From assembly GCA_027943245.1 (NCBI GenBank), contig JANDJZ010000241.1:16574-80573 (forward strand): a DNA stretch of 64,000 nt, in the 5' to 3' direction. The notes beneath the pieces were generated by a model. That model did not search any database, was not told the DNA's origin, and saw nothing but the letters and a program-made list of their open reading frames with translations. This stretch comes from Acanthamoeba sp. SK_2022b (Eukaryota > Discosea > Longamoebia > Acanthamoebidae). Positions 1-10,121 of the stretch are shown piece by piece. Both the position numbers and the translations under genes were made by a program. Position 1 is the stretch's first letter. Every line of letters starts with the position of its first letter.

Positions 1-65
1 CGCTCGCGTACTTTCGCGCCAAATGAATCAGACCGTTTGCGTTTTTTGATTTTATCTTCACTTTT

Positions 66-2534
66 TCAAAAAGAAAAGAAAAGAACTTGAGCTTCCTCTT
101 CCCCTTCTTCTTCCTCGCCATCGTCCTCTCGTTCTCTGCTGTCCTCAAGGTCGTCTTCCGGCATGACTGCGCCGGCGTTGAGAAGATCAACAACGACCCC
201 GAGATGGCCGCCTCGCTGGGCCTCGCGCACTGGCAGCTTGTCAGGCCCTCCGCCGTTGACGTCGGCGCCTGCGGCCAGCAGCTGTAGCACCACCTTCTGG
301 TGGCCCTCGGCCGCAGCGCAGCTCAGCGGCGTGGAGCCGTCGCTGGCCACGATGTTGACCTGCGCGCCGGCCTTTATCAGCCTCTCGACCACCTCTAGCT
401 GGCCGTAGCTCGACGCGATGAGTAGCGGGGCGGCACCGCTCTTGCGGCGGGCCTCCAAGTTGGCCCCCGCCGCGATCAGCTGCTCCACCAGCGAGACCCT
501 GCCCGCTTGGCTGTTGCCACATATACAACCCTTATCAGCACATCTCCCTGCACCGCCCACACTCCCGAGATGAGAGTACCAGCTGATGTAGAGCGGGGTA
601 GCGGCGTTCTGGTTGCCAGCGTCGACGCTGAGCCCGATCCTCTCGGCGTTGGCCAGGAGGTACTCGACCACGCTGTCGCTGTGGGAATGTCCGTCAAGAG
701 AGGAGCATCGAAGCGGGTCAGTCGTAGGCCTGTCCCAGCACGTGGCCGTCAACCTGGTGGGTCACCGTTGTACCTGCCAGCATCACAGGCAACGTAGAGC
801 GGGGAAGCTCCGAAATCGTCGGGGCCAGCGTGTTCATTCACCGCGGGCAGTTTCTTGTTGGCCGGGTCCAGCAGAGCCTTCACCGCATTCAACCTACGCA
901 TAAAGCAAAGAGGCTCCATCACCACACAACCCACACGCGAGAACCAACGCACACCGATAAAGGCAGAGGAAAGGGGGGGGGGCACAAAGTTGGCATGCGT
1001 ACCGGTCCCACTTGCAGGCGATGTATAGCGGGAAGGTCCCATCGGAGGCCTTGTTGTCCACGTCGGCTCCGAGGTCGAGCAGCGCTCTGATCGCCTCGGG
1101 CTTGTCCCTAGACGCTGTGGGTGGGGTTCGTGTCACCTCTAGCGAGGGAGCGTCGGAGCAACCAGCGGGCAGTGGGTGGCAAGGTACCGGCGATCCAGAG
1201 CGGCGACGATCCTTTGGCCTTGGCTCTCGGGTTGGACCGGAAGATTCGGAAGAGGTTGAGTCCGCACGAGCAGCCACTAACAGGGGATCAACGTTAACGT
1301 GGCAACCAATCAAAAAAAAATCACTCAAAAATAAGGAGAAAACCGGTCTCGTACCCACAACCGCCCTCATGGCCAGGTTCTATGCCCGCGTCCAGGTCGG
1401 CTCCCTCGCTCGCGAGCTCCCTAATGGCCCCCACGTGACCTGCGGGGGAGAGTCATGACCGAGGCGACCGCTGGTGGCTCCCCGCCCACAAACTATCCAG
1501 GAAAGGAACCAACCATTCTTGGCCGCACAGTAGAGGGCGGTCGTGCGTTTTGTGTCGACTGCGTTGACGTCAACCTTGTGAGACAAGATGTACCGGATGA
1601 CCGGCACATGGCCCTTGCTGGCGGCCACGCGCAGCGCAGGGGTCCCCAACGCGGGGTCATCGAACCCTCGGCCGGGCAGCAGGCCTGCGCGGGCCCAGGA
1701 CTTGAGGACTTGATCGTAACCCTCACGCACAAGAGCCAACACCACCTTCCCCCTGGACAAGGCGACCACGACGGAGCGGGTCAGTCGGCCGACGTTGCCA
1801 TCTCCTCCCACTATTCGCACAACCCACGTACTTGGCTATATCCAACTTCTTGTGTGCTTTTCGCGCTGTCGTGATTGTGCGAGAGTGAGATGGAGCCAGG
1901 TGAGCATGACAAGAAAGCGTTGAGGCAGAGCTACCTTTCAGTTGGTCGTTCTTGCCTACCAAGGCGTTGAACTTGGCTTCGGCCTGGGCGTAGCTCCGCC
2001 TGATTTTGTCCATTTTCAGTGCGGCCTGGTAACAGACAAGTCGCTGCGGCAGCTTCCTGGCGGCGCGGCCTGGCTCAGCAGAGGCTATGCCAGCCGTGGA
2101 GTCTGCATTAGCACTCTGGTCTTCCGAGTCATGCTCCATCGAGTCTAGTTCTTGCTCTTCTTCCTTTGTATCCGCGATCTCCTTCTGCAGGGCCTCGAGC
2201 AAGTCCGCATCGCTTGAAAACCTTCTCTCATTTCACTTAACAAATGAGACAAGCGAAGTATTGAGGTTTGGGGGGGGGAGCAGACCAGCGAAGCCAGAGG
2301 AGGCGCCAGAGGTGAGGTGTATCGGTGCACTCATGGAAGCGATGACACACGGCGGACAGGTTCTGAACCTCCTGTACGGGCTCCAAAAACTAATACAACA
2401 CAAAAAAGAACTCGAGTTAAGTGGTTGCCCACAGAAGGTAAGAAAGCGAACAACCCCCTCAAGCAAGAACGAAGGCGGACCTGGAAAATGTGAAGGAGGA
2501 GTTCGTTAGTCAGCGACAAAAGGCTGGTCGTCAT
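66..2534 (-). CDS. F-box and ankyrin-repeat protein
   Basis: Likely substrate adaptor of an SCF-type ubiquitin ligase. The N-terminus encodes an F-box: LLSLTNELLLHIFQ in exon 1 (2481-2534), then EVQNLSAVCHRFHE after a short intron (acceptor near 2372). A Glu-rich coiled-coil stretch follows (around 2100-2200, MLEALQKEIADTKEEEQ). Ankyrin repeats fill the C-terminal half, each in or near its own exon: TPALRVAASKGHVPVIRYIL, the DLGADVDNKASDGTFPLYIA piece, ASPLYVACDAG, and a final exon with three repeats (SGAAPLLIASSYGQLEVVER, DGSTPLSCAAAEGH, then a degenerate one). The protein ends in an acidic tail (EDDGEEEEGEEE). F-box proteins recruit SKP1/cullin through the F-box and bind targets through repeats; the targets cannot be read here. 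The start is the ATG at 2534, directly before the F-box. Internal exon borders are approximate. Confidence 0.8.
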
Positions 2535-3360
2535 CTTGCAAGCAATGGATTGAATTTGTGGTGGGCAAGAGAAAGAAGAGCGTGGTGCAAATTCGTTCCA
2601 AGAACTAAAGTTTTGAAGAATGACAGCAATGCCAGCCGAGAAGCAAGGCCCTCCACTGTGGAAGGAGCCGACTCGCGTTCTGGAAGCTTAGCCGTCTCAC
2701 CGAGGTGTCCTGGCTGGCGGGACGCATCTTCTCCAGTTGAGCTTGTACATCACCCACCGCCTAGGCCGGCAGATGGGAAATGCGTTGATAACCGTCACTA
2801 TCCGGAATTGTTCCGCCGTTCAGCAACTACAAAAAAGGCTGTGGGCGGAACGACGCAAGATCAGAAAAGGAAACCCACAAGCTATTTTTCGTGGTTCCCT
2901 GTAACTGTGCGGAGATTGCGCAGTCAGTGGAGTAAGCCTGTATGGTGAAGGTGTGCAAATAGAGCGTTGAAAAGTCGATGGGTAATGACTACGGTTACAG
3001 TGGAATGCCCCAATGGAACAGCGCCAGCACAATGGAAGCTTCCAGAACCTTTCTGGCCAGACACAAAACCATCGCCCGAGCCCAAGTTCTTGACTTTACT
3101 CCACCTCACAATACCAACAAGGCGCCCGGACTACCTCTTCCCCAGTACCATGGCCTTCATCACCAGCGCCTTCAAGAACCTCTTCTCCTCCCTTGCTGCC
3201 CCTGTGGCCTGTGCTACGTCGACCTTCTCCTTATCATGTCATCAGGACTGTCAAATACAACGCTTTTCTGTCCTTTTCAACCACGCTGTGTGCATCGACG
3301 GTGAAGAGGTGTGGCAAGAGAACGCAATGCATTGTTGCACACGGCATCCAGAAAAAGGTA
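2535..3360. other. Intergenic, no convincing gene
   Basis: Between the start of the F-box gene and the 3' end of the FAD oxidase gene. Both strands carry only short overlapping reading frames without a recognisable domain. On the + strand the ATG at 3150 opens a short frame beginning MAFITSAFKNLFSSL, which resembles the N-terminal amphipathic helix of Arf-type GTPases, but no GTP-binding box follows. Confidence 0.5.
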
Positions 3361-4797
3361 TCACACAGCGGGCTCGATGGTCTGAGGCCCCTTGAACAGC
3401 TGGTTGGGGTCGTAGGCCGCCTTGATGATGCGCAGCCGCGGGTAGTTCTCGGCGTAGTAGGCCCACTGCCAGTTAGCCATGTTGAGGTCAGGGTAGTTGT
3501 TGTAGGTCTCGCCCGACATGAAGGGCGCCATGCGGCGGTTGTTGGTGATGCTGATCCAGCGGGAGTACTCGTCGGTCATCGAGTCGGGCACGTAGGAGGC
3601 GAGCCACACGGCGTTCCACGGGTAGGTGCGGTGAACAAAGGCCACGGCGTTGCGGGGGCGATCGAGCATCTTGCCGCCCTGCCAGTAGAGGTTGAGCCTC
3701 GCGGTGTTGGTCGTGGCGTCGGACTCGGGGCCGTCCTCGATCGAGCGGCGGATGGCACGGACGGCCTTGGGCGTCAGCTCCTTGAGGAGGCCGCCCTTGG
3801 TGAAGCTGCGGCGGCCCTTGGGATCGGTTCCCTTGCGCACGGTGGCGTCGTAGGGCTCGACGATGGGCGAGCTGGAGAGCGGCGTGACGCCCGTGGCGGT
3901 CGCGTTGGCCCAGCGGCCGCACACGCGGTCGCCCACATCAGGCGGTCCGTTGTAGAAGCACGAGAGGGCGACGCTGAGCTTGGCGGCCGACTTCCAGCCG
4001 GTGAAGTAGAGGTTGACTTGGTCGGGCATGGTCTTGGAGTAGTCGGCGACGCGCTTGAGGATGGCCTCAAAGTCGTCCCACGCGTAGGTCACGTACGTCG
4101 AGTAGAAGGTGGGCTCGATGGGCGACAGACTCAGGGTGATGGCCGTAACCACGCCCAAGCCGCCGTGTCCTGCCCCACGGAGGGCCCAGAAAAGGTCCTG
4201 GTGTGAGTCATCCGAGGCCTCGACCACGCTGCCGTTGGCCAGCACAACCTGGAAGGCGAGCACGTTGTCGAGCGAGTAACCGAGCATGGTCGCCAGGTCG
4301 TTGGCTCCACCGCCCAGGGATGAGCCACCCACGCCCACGCCGGGGCAGCTGCCGCCCGGCGCTCCGAGACCGAGCGGCACCGTGGCCGTGTAGAAGTCGC
4401 CCCACCTCATACCGGGCTCCACCACGGCCTTCTTGTTGTCGACATCGATATTGATGGCCTTCATGTTGGAGAAGTCGATTACCACGGCTTCGTCGAGCAC
4501 GCCCAGCAGCTCGGCCGAGTGGGCACCGGAGCGCACAGAGACGGTGAGGTTGTTGGTGCGCGCGTACTCCAAGGCCAGCTGAACTCCGGTCACGTTGCGA
4601 GGCGAGACAATGACCGCCGGGAGGCGAGAGTAGCGCTGGTTGTATCCCGTGCGTAGGTCGTTGTAGCCTGCATCTTTGGCCGCGCGGACGTCGCCGCCCA
4701 GCTGGGCGCGCAGCTGGGTCAGGGTGAGCCCGTGGGCCTCGAACGCGAGCAACGCCACCAACACCAACGCAGCGGTAAAGGTCACACCGCGCTTCAT
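3361..4797 (-). CDS. Secreted FAD-linked oxidase, berberine-bridge (BBE) type
   Basis: 478-residue intronless reading frame. Residues 1-23 form a signal peptide (MKRGVTFTAALVLVALLAFE), so the enzyme should enter the secretory pathway. Residues about 55-230 are a PCMH-type FAD-binding domain. RSGAHS supplies His93 at the place where the family binds FAD through the 8-alpha carbon, and GGSCPGVGVGG supplies Cys151 at the usual 6-cysteinyl site, so a bicovalent flavin is predicted. The C-terminus has the BBE motif (YYAENYPRLRIIKAAYDPNQ). Family members oxidise sugars, alcohols or alkaloids with O2, releasing H2O2; the substrate cannot be told from sequence. Absence of introns is unusual beside its intron-rich neighbours and fits acquisition from bacteria or retroposition (inference). 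Start: the first Met, giving a complete signal peptide. Confidence 0.92.
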   Translation of the reverse strand: MKRGVTFTAALVLVALLAFEAHGLTLTQLRAQLGGDVRAAKDAGYNDLRTGYNQRYSRLPAVIVSPRNVTGVQLALEYARTNNLTVSVRSGAHSAELLGVLDEAVVIDFSNMKAINIDVDNKKAVVEPGMRWGDFYTATVPLGLGAPGGSCPGVGVGGSSLGGGANDLATMLGYSLDNVLAFQVVLANGSVVEASDDSHQDLFWALRGAGHGGLGVVTAITLSLSPIEPTFYSTYVTYAWDDFEAILKRVADYSKTMPDQVNLYFTGWKSAAKLSVALSCFYNGPPDVGDRVCGRWANATATGVTPLSSSPIVEPYDATVRKGTDPKGRRSFTKGGLLKELTPKAVRAIRRSIEDGPESDATTNTARLNLYWQGGKMLDRPRNAVAFVHRTYPWNAVWLASYVPDSMTDEYSRWISITNNRRMAPFMSGETYNNYPDLNMANWQWAYYAENYPRLRIIKAAYDPNQLFKGPQTIEPAV

Positions 4798-4968
4798 CGA
4801 GGAGACCTTTAATGGTGTGTAATCGGAGTTGGGTGTGTAAAACGCGGGCGGAGGAGGAAGATGGTCTTCTGTCCGTGCGTGCCTTGTTTGCTTTGTTGTG
4901 TTGGTTGTGGCGCCAACACGCTTTCAGCGGGTGGCACCGATACAAGGAGCTCCGGGGCTATAATTGGA

Positions 4969-6889
4969 TCAGCTGGCTGGAAGTGAGAGGTGGGCTTCCT
5001 TGTCCCAGAGCTGCCGGAGGGCTTCCTTCTCATTCTCAGAAGCGAAGATACACTCAATGCCGGCGCGAGAGAGCTCGAACAGCTGCTTTGGGGAGAGGTT
5101 GAAGGCGGCTGCCGCCAGAGCGTACTCGTGCGAGAGCGACGTCGAAAAGATGCCCTTGTCGTCCGTCTGCTCCCGCGCACGTCGCTGTCAGCAGACCATA
5201 AGCTGTAACCTTGGGACTGCCCCTAATAATAAATAATAAATAATAAATAATAAATAATAAATAATAAATAATAAAGCTGGGCGGTGCACTCAGCAAGGCG
5301 TACGCATAGAACGACCGGATGCTTGGCGCTGTAGAGCTCCTTGAAGTGGTGGGCGTCGAGCTCCTGAAGGACCATCGTGCAGCGGTTGGACGACAGGCAG
5401 ACCTCGAGCGGGATCTCTTGTTCGAAAAACAGGTCCCAGTGTCTGTGTTGTGTTGGCCACAGGGTAGGTTAGCTCACTTGGCCGTGCGCTCGCCGCATCG
5501 ATTGCCGCTGGCGGCGGCCAGATGGTGGCACCCACTTGTCGAGATAGCAGGCATGCCCGACCCTTTCGGGCTTGAACCGAAGCACGGCCTCCGTGTCCGC
5601 GTGATTCAGCACCTCTGTAAGGGAGGGCGCGGTGAGCGTATGGGTAAAAGAAAAAGGGAAAGCCACGCGCACCAGCGAGGTGGACGGTGATGGGCAGCCC
5701 GAGGCTCCTGGCCTTGACCAGCACCGGGACAAAGTCGACAAAGTTGACCTGGTGGGTGGGGGGAGGCACAACACGTGAGTCGATGACGATGAGCTAACAA
5801 ACCGGGGCAGCGATGCCGAAGAGAACGCAAGGATGAGGTGAACATGCGCGTACCAGGAGCGGGTTGCCCGAGAAGTCGATTCCTACCACTCCGCGGTCCT
5901 TGAACTCGTTGGCCAGCATCACCACCTCCATTGCCTCATCACTGTTCGAGGAAGGAGAATGTAATTATTGAATCAATCGCACCTGAGGTGGGGTCGTCAT
6001 GCAGGTGGCCGTACAGTTTCATGGCCCGGTTGATGCTCAGCAACAGCTTGGCGCGTATCGGATACGACTTGGAGCACTGTAGGTGTGGGAGAGAGGTTGG
6101 CATCATTTATACACAAACCGAGAGAGTGTTTAGAGCGAGTGCGCGTGCAATCGATACCTCATCGATTGTAGACAGTACAGCTTCGACATACTGCCGCTTG
6201 GTCATGCCTTCGGTCTCGCCCTCCTCCGGCGCCACGTCCTTGGGCGTCGTCCGCAGCTGGAAGCGCGCGAGCAGGCGTGAGAGTGAGGACAACATATACT
6301 AAGAAGGCTGGGGCCATTCCACAGTGTTGCACTCACCTCGATGTACTTGACGTTCTCCTCTGAGAAATCTTCCAGCACCTGGTTGGCCCACGACGACGCA
6401 CCAAAAGCATGCACGCGTGGGATTGAGCTCGTGGTCCTGCTCGCACTTGATGAGGCGGCGTACCTCTCGCGTGATCCGTTTGATGACGTCCAGGGAGTTG
6501 GTCAGCTTGTGGATCAAGCCGAACACTTGAAAGCATCTTACGAAATGCCAGCCACCCACGCAGAACACGACCAACAAGCACGATCGCGTGAGCAGGTGAG
6601 CGCGCACGCGTACAGGGAGGAGGCGGAGCGCGCACTCGTCGAGGCTGCGATTGCTCTGGAAGAGGTAGGCCGGCAAGTCCTTCTCCGCGGTGTCCGGCTC
6701 GCCTTGCCGCTTGCGCTTGGCTTTCAAAAGATCTATAACTGTCGCATCTCGCAGGGAGCCGTTGAGATGGGCATGCAACTCCTGATTACGATTTAAAATT
6801 AAATCAATAAAAAAGAGGAAAAAAGGAGCTGCCAGGCATACGATTTTGGGGATCGCCCGGAAGATCTCTTCATCCTGCCGCTTTTCCAT
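4969..6889 (-). CDS. Adenosine deaminase-like protein (ADAL / N6-methyl-AMP deaminase family)
   Basis: Metal-dependent hydrolase of the adenosine/AMP deaminase superfamily. Exon 1 (MEKRQDEEIFRAIPK) splices to ELHAHLNGSLRD, the HxH zinc-binding motif in the form typical of ADAL. Further exons give VFGLIHKLTNSLDVIKRITREV, DFSEENVKYIEV, a block with EFKDRGVVGIDFSGNP, LPITVHLAG, RFKPERVGHACYLDK and, near the C-terminus, CTDDKGIFSTSLSHEYALAA with the paired Asp of the active site. The end is QLWDKEAHLSLPAS then stop at 4969. Characterised ADAL proteins deaminate N6-methyl-AMP to IMP, clearing modified nucleotides from RNA turnover; that substrate is inferred from family resemblance. An intron at 5224-5275 holds an AT-rich tandem repeat. 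The start ATG (6889) is 62 bp from the divergent ATG of the zinc-knuckle gene. Confidence 0.87.
5224..5275. repeat. AT-rich heptamer tandem repeat in ADAL intron
   Basis: About seven copies of a TAATAAA-type 7-bp unit within an intron of the ADAL gene. It is strongly different in base composition from the flanking exons. Confidence 0.9.
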
Positions 6890-6951
6890 CTCCCTCCGGT
6901 TGCTGTTTTTGATGAAGAAAAGGGAAAAAGAAAGGGAAAAGGCCAACCAAG
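6890..6951. promoter_or_regulatory. 62-bp divergent (bidirectional) promoter region
   Basis: The only DNA between the ATG of ADAL (-, 6889) and the ATG of the zinc-knuckle gene (+, 6952). It is purine-rich on the + strand (AAGAAAAGGGAAAAAGAAAG). No TATA box is visible. Both transcripts must start inside it or inside the opposing gene, unless an upstream non-coding exon exists. Confidence 0.5.
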
Positions 6952-9356
6952 ATGAGCACACACGAGCAAGGCCAGAGCAGCTACGCCCCACCTCGGCCGA
7001 CGCCTGAGACTGCGCAAACGCCTGGCGGACATATACCAACCTCATTTCTGCATTTCCCTGCGCACAGCCCCAGCCCCCACGCGCAGGTTGGTTCGTCAAT
7101 CAACGTGGTCTACGGCAACTACTTCTTCCCACACCCAGCACAAGTTGCTCAATTTGCATCACCAACACATGTGCCCGCACAACCCTCTGGCGCCGAGACC
7201 GCGCCGCCTGCCATCCAGCCATATCAGCGGAAGCGGAAGCTTGCACCCCCAAGCGCGGCGCAGGAGGAGCCCCAACCACGTACGCAGATGCCCACTCACT
7301 GTGTCAGTTCTGTGGTTGATGCTCACCGTTTGTTGGACGTAGTTCTGCCCCTGCTCGACGAACTACCAGGGGTGCACGACCGCCGGACCACAGCTACCTC
7401 TGCGGTAACGAGACCTGCGGCGGGCGAAGGCGAGAGAAAGAAGCCGCGGGTGCAAAAGACGAAACTCTTTGGCAGGACGCACTGGGTGGTGAAGGAGGAC
7501 GAGGAGGAGAAGGGCAAGGAGGCTGCTGCACAACACAAGAGCGCGGTTCTGGAGTCCATCAAGCACACCCTCGGTACCGGAGGCGCTCAACGCGCGCGAT
7601 ACCTTGCGCGTGGGACCTCACGCGTGATTTTGCACTGGTGTGGGCAGCTTCAGGCGGCAAGGCGTCAAAGGCACAGAAGAAGGCATTGGCCAGGGATCCT
7701 GCGGTGCTGGCCAAGCTGCCCACACCAAAGTTCATCGACGCCCGGGTCGGTCGAGGTTCGTGCCCGCGTGCGCGTGGCACGTTTCGGAAGTTGTTCGTTT
7801 GTCCCTGCCTGCCTAACGATCTGGCCTGTCACGCGTCACAGGAGTAAAGCCAGACGACGCCAAGAAGGCGGAGCAGCTGCACTCGCGCAAGTTGATCGGG
7901 ACACAGGTACCGTTGTTCCCTGTAAAAACCCTCCTGCGTGGCCGCCTCTCAGCGGGCTTGTTGATGTCTTCCTGTTGTCCTGCAGTACCACTTGGCCACC
8001 CAGGGCACGGGGAGTGCGGCTCTCCGAGCGAACAGCCGTCGGCGAGGCCGCGGAGACGGAAATCCGTATTAAATTTGTAATTTTTTGGCCAAGGAGAGAA
8101 AAAGAAGGAAAAAGAAAATTCACAAATGATTTCTTTTTGAAAGTGAAGAAGATGAAGCTCAATCTGCCTCCCCCTGTGCACTCTTCGGCTTCTTCGTCAG
8201 GACAGCCTACCTCCATTACCACGGGGTCATCTGTGTCAGCAACGGCACAGGCTTCGGCATCTTCTGTTCTGCCTCCACTACCAGCTTCATTCTTTTCATC
8301 TCCAGCCGTCCCGCCCCCAGCACAAACTGTGTCCCACGCACGCAGCCCAGCGCCGGACCTCTCGCCTCCCGATGCGGGTACGCTCTCCTGTTTTGCTGAG
8401 CTAAATAAATAAAATAAATAAAATAATATTCGCACAAAAGGCTTCTCTATGCTTCTCGTTTACTACGGTCCCTTCAAAGAACGCCATCTTGCCATCTTCT
8501 CGTCAATGTGCTTATCTTGTGGCAAACGGTGGGCAGGATCTGCTGATGGCCCAGCGGACAACGGGCGGCACCAACAGGGACGTGGAGGACGTGGCTGGGA
8601 TCAACAGAGGGACAACAACACGTCGTTCGGTGGTGGCAACAACAACTGCTTCAACTGTGGCGAGCCAGGGCACCTATCTAGGGATTGTCCCACATCAGGT
8701 GGAGGTAGAGGGCGCTTTGGGGGTGGTGGGCGGGGAGGGCGGGGTGGGCGGGGACAACGAGGAGGTGGACACAAGAGACCCAGAGACGGTGATCAGCACG
8801 GGAACAACCAGCGACAGCAGGCAGGCCATCAGCGTGATAGCACACAGTACGTGGCTCACCCTTGGTCATCTTCGCGTCAGCGTTAGCATCAATTAGCGCC
8901 TGTATCTTATCTCCCTGCATGCAACACCGGTGGGTGTTCGTTCGCTTTTTTGGTGAACAACGCCTGATCCCGTGACCTAACTCGTGCGATGTTCTTTGGC
9001 TTTGCGCGTTCGGCCACCATCTCGCGCCTCGGCTCAGAGGCCCGTATTTCAAGCCTTCCTTTCTACAAGACCCCTGGCGCGACCTCCTGACCGGCCGCGG
9101 CGTCCTCCCGCTGCCGCACCCGCCACAAGGGCTGCCTCACGCGTGCGACCTCGCGCCCGTCTACCAGGCCGGCGGAGTCCAGCAGCTTGCGCCTGTACGA
9201 TTACCCGGGACGACCGAACTGCTGCTGCCACCTCCTGTCCTACAGCTCCCTCTCGGCGGCCCCGGCCACTCCACTAAAAACGCAGAGGAGATCGATCTTG
9301 ACGCCCTCGTCGGCGACGAGGACGAGGACGACACCGGCGTGGCGAACGACGAGTGA
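6952..9356 (+). CDS. CCHC zinc-knuckle, RGG-rich protein, probable RNA binding
   Basis: Function not recognised beyond nucleic-acid binding. Exons join in frame as follows: a Pro/Gln-rich N-terminus (6952-about 7279, with PYQRKRKLAPPSAAQEEPQP); a basic block (GERKKPRVQKTKLFGRTHWV); a Lys-rich block (GGKASKAQKKALARDPAVLA, then VKPDDAKKAEQLHSRKLIGTQ); a Ser/Pro-rich block ending PLPASFFSSPAVPPPAQT; then one zinc knuckle, NNNCFNCGEPGHLSRDCPT (8639-8697), flanked by Gly/Arg repeats (GGRGRFGGGGRGGRGGRG). The last exon starts after an intron (acceptor about 9038) with PYFKPSFLQDPWRDLL and ends in an acidic tail, EEIDLDALVGDEDEDDTG. Single CCHC knuckles with RGG repeats are usual in RNA-processing proteins. 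Middle exon borders are tentative; the knuckle and the conserved-looking C-terminal motif are secure. Confidence 0.7.
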
Positions 9357-10121
9357 GCTGTGCGACCGCTGTGCCAGACAGGGTCTGTCACCCGCAGACC
9401 AGAACACGCGGCCACTTGCTGTGACCGTGTGTGGTGCGGGGCAATCAACGTGGTGTAGATCCCTCTTGACAAGCCTATTTTCAAGGAATCAGCTCTCGCC
9501 CAAGGAACCGACGGGGTATTTTGCTCCCGGGTGTGTCCCGGTGTTGTTGTGCTGCAGGCAGCAGGGAGCAACCAGGTACACGTCTCCACCAGCTACCGCA
9601 CGCTGCGTAAGACCGGTGTCGACACCAACGGCCGCCAACCACACGTCATGGCTGGCGTTAACTCCGTGAAGAACTATCCGAAGCTGAAATCGTGAGCTAT
9701 TTTCCGGGAGAATTGCAGAAAGTGTGCAACTGTTGTGTCGACGTGCCGGCAAAACCGTGCGTCGTTGCCTTCACTTTCATTTTACGACTTGCTGCCTTAC
9801 CCGTCCAGACCCCAACCACTACTCGCGGCCCGCCTGAGCTGCCAGATACGACCAACCAGACACTTGCAGTACTAGAGCACGAGCCCTTTCGTCGTTCGCT
9901 GCTGTACGTACACGTCAAGACGCAAGGGAGGACCCGCACTCTCCTTGCCTCTTCGCTCTTCTCTCTCGGGCTGCTGCTCTTCGAAAATAGAATCGACAAC
10001 GCGCGCTACTCGAATTCGAAACAGAGAGATTTCGAATCTGCAACGCAACAAGGAGGAGCATAACGGCACCTGTATTGCCGTTCAGGTTTCCGTCCGGTCC
10101 TCTGGAGACGACCACACGCGG
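9357..10121 (+). other. Intergenic with a possible short coding exon
   Basis: No recognised gene. A short open stretch at about 9554-9692 (+) reads STSYRTLRKTGVDTNGRQP before a stop and has coding-like codon use. It could be an alternative 3' exon of the zinc-knuckle gene or chance. The remainder probably includes the 5' untranslated region of the bHLH gene. Confidence 0.35.

Noticed and set aside
3193..4206. 337-codon open frame on the + strand
   Set aside because: Antisense of the FAD oxidase, produced by high GC at third positions.
9945..10121. Upstream extension of the bHLH protein to Met at 9945
   Set aside because: Codon use and composition look untranslated; MDVLQQNDLEYLF at 10122 is a better start.
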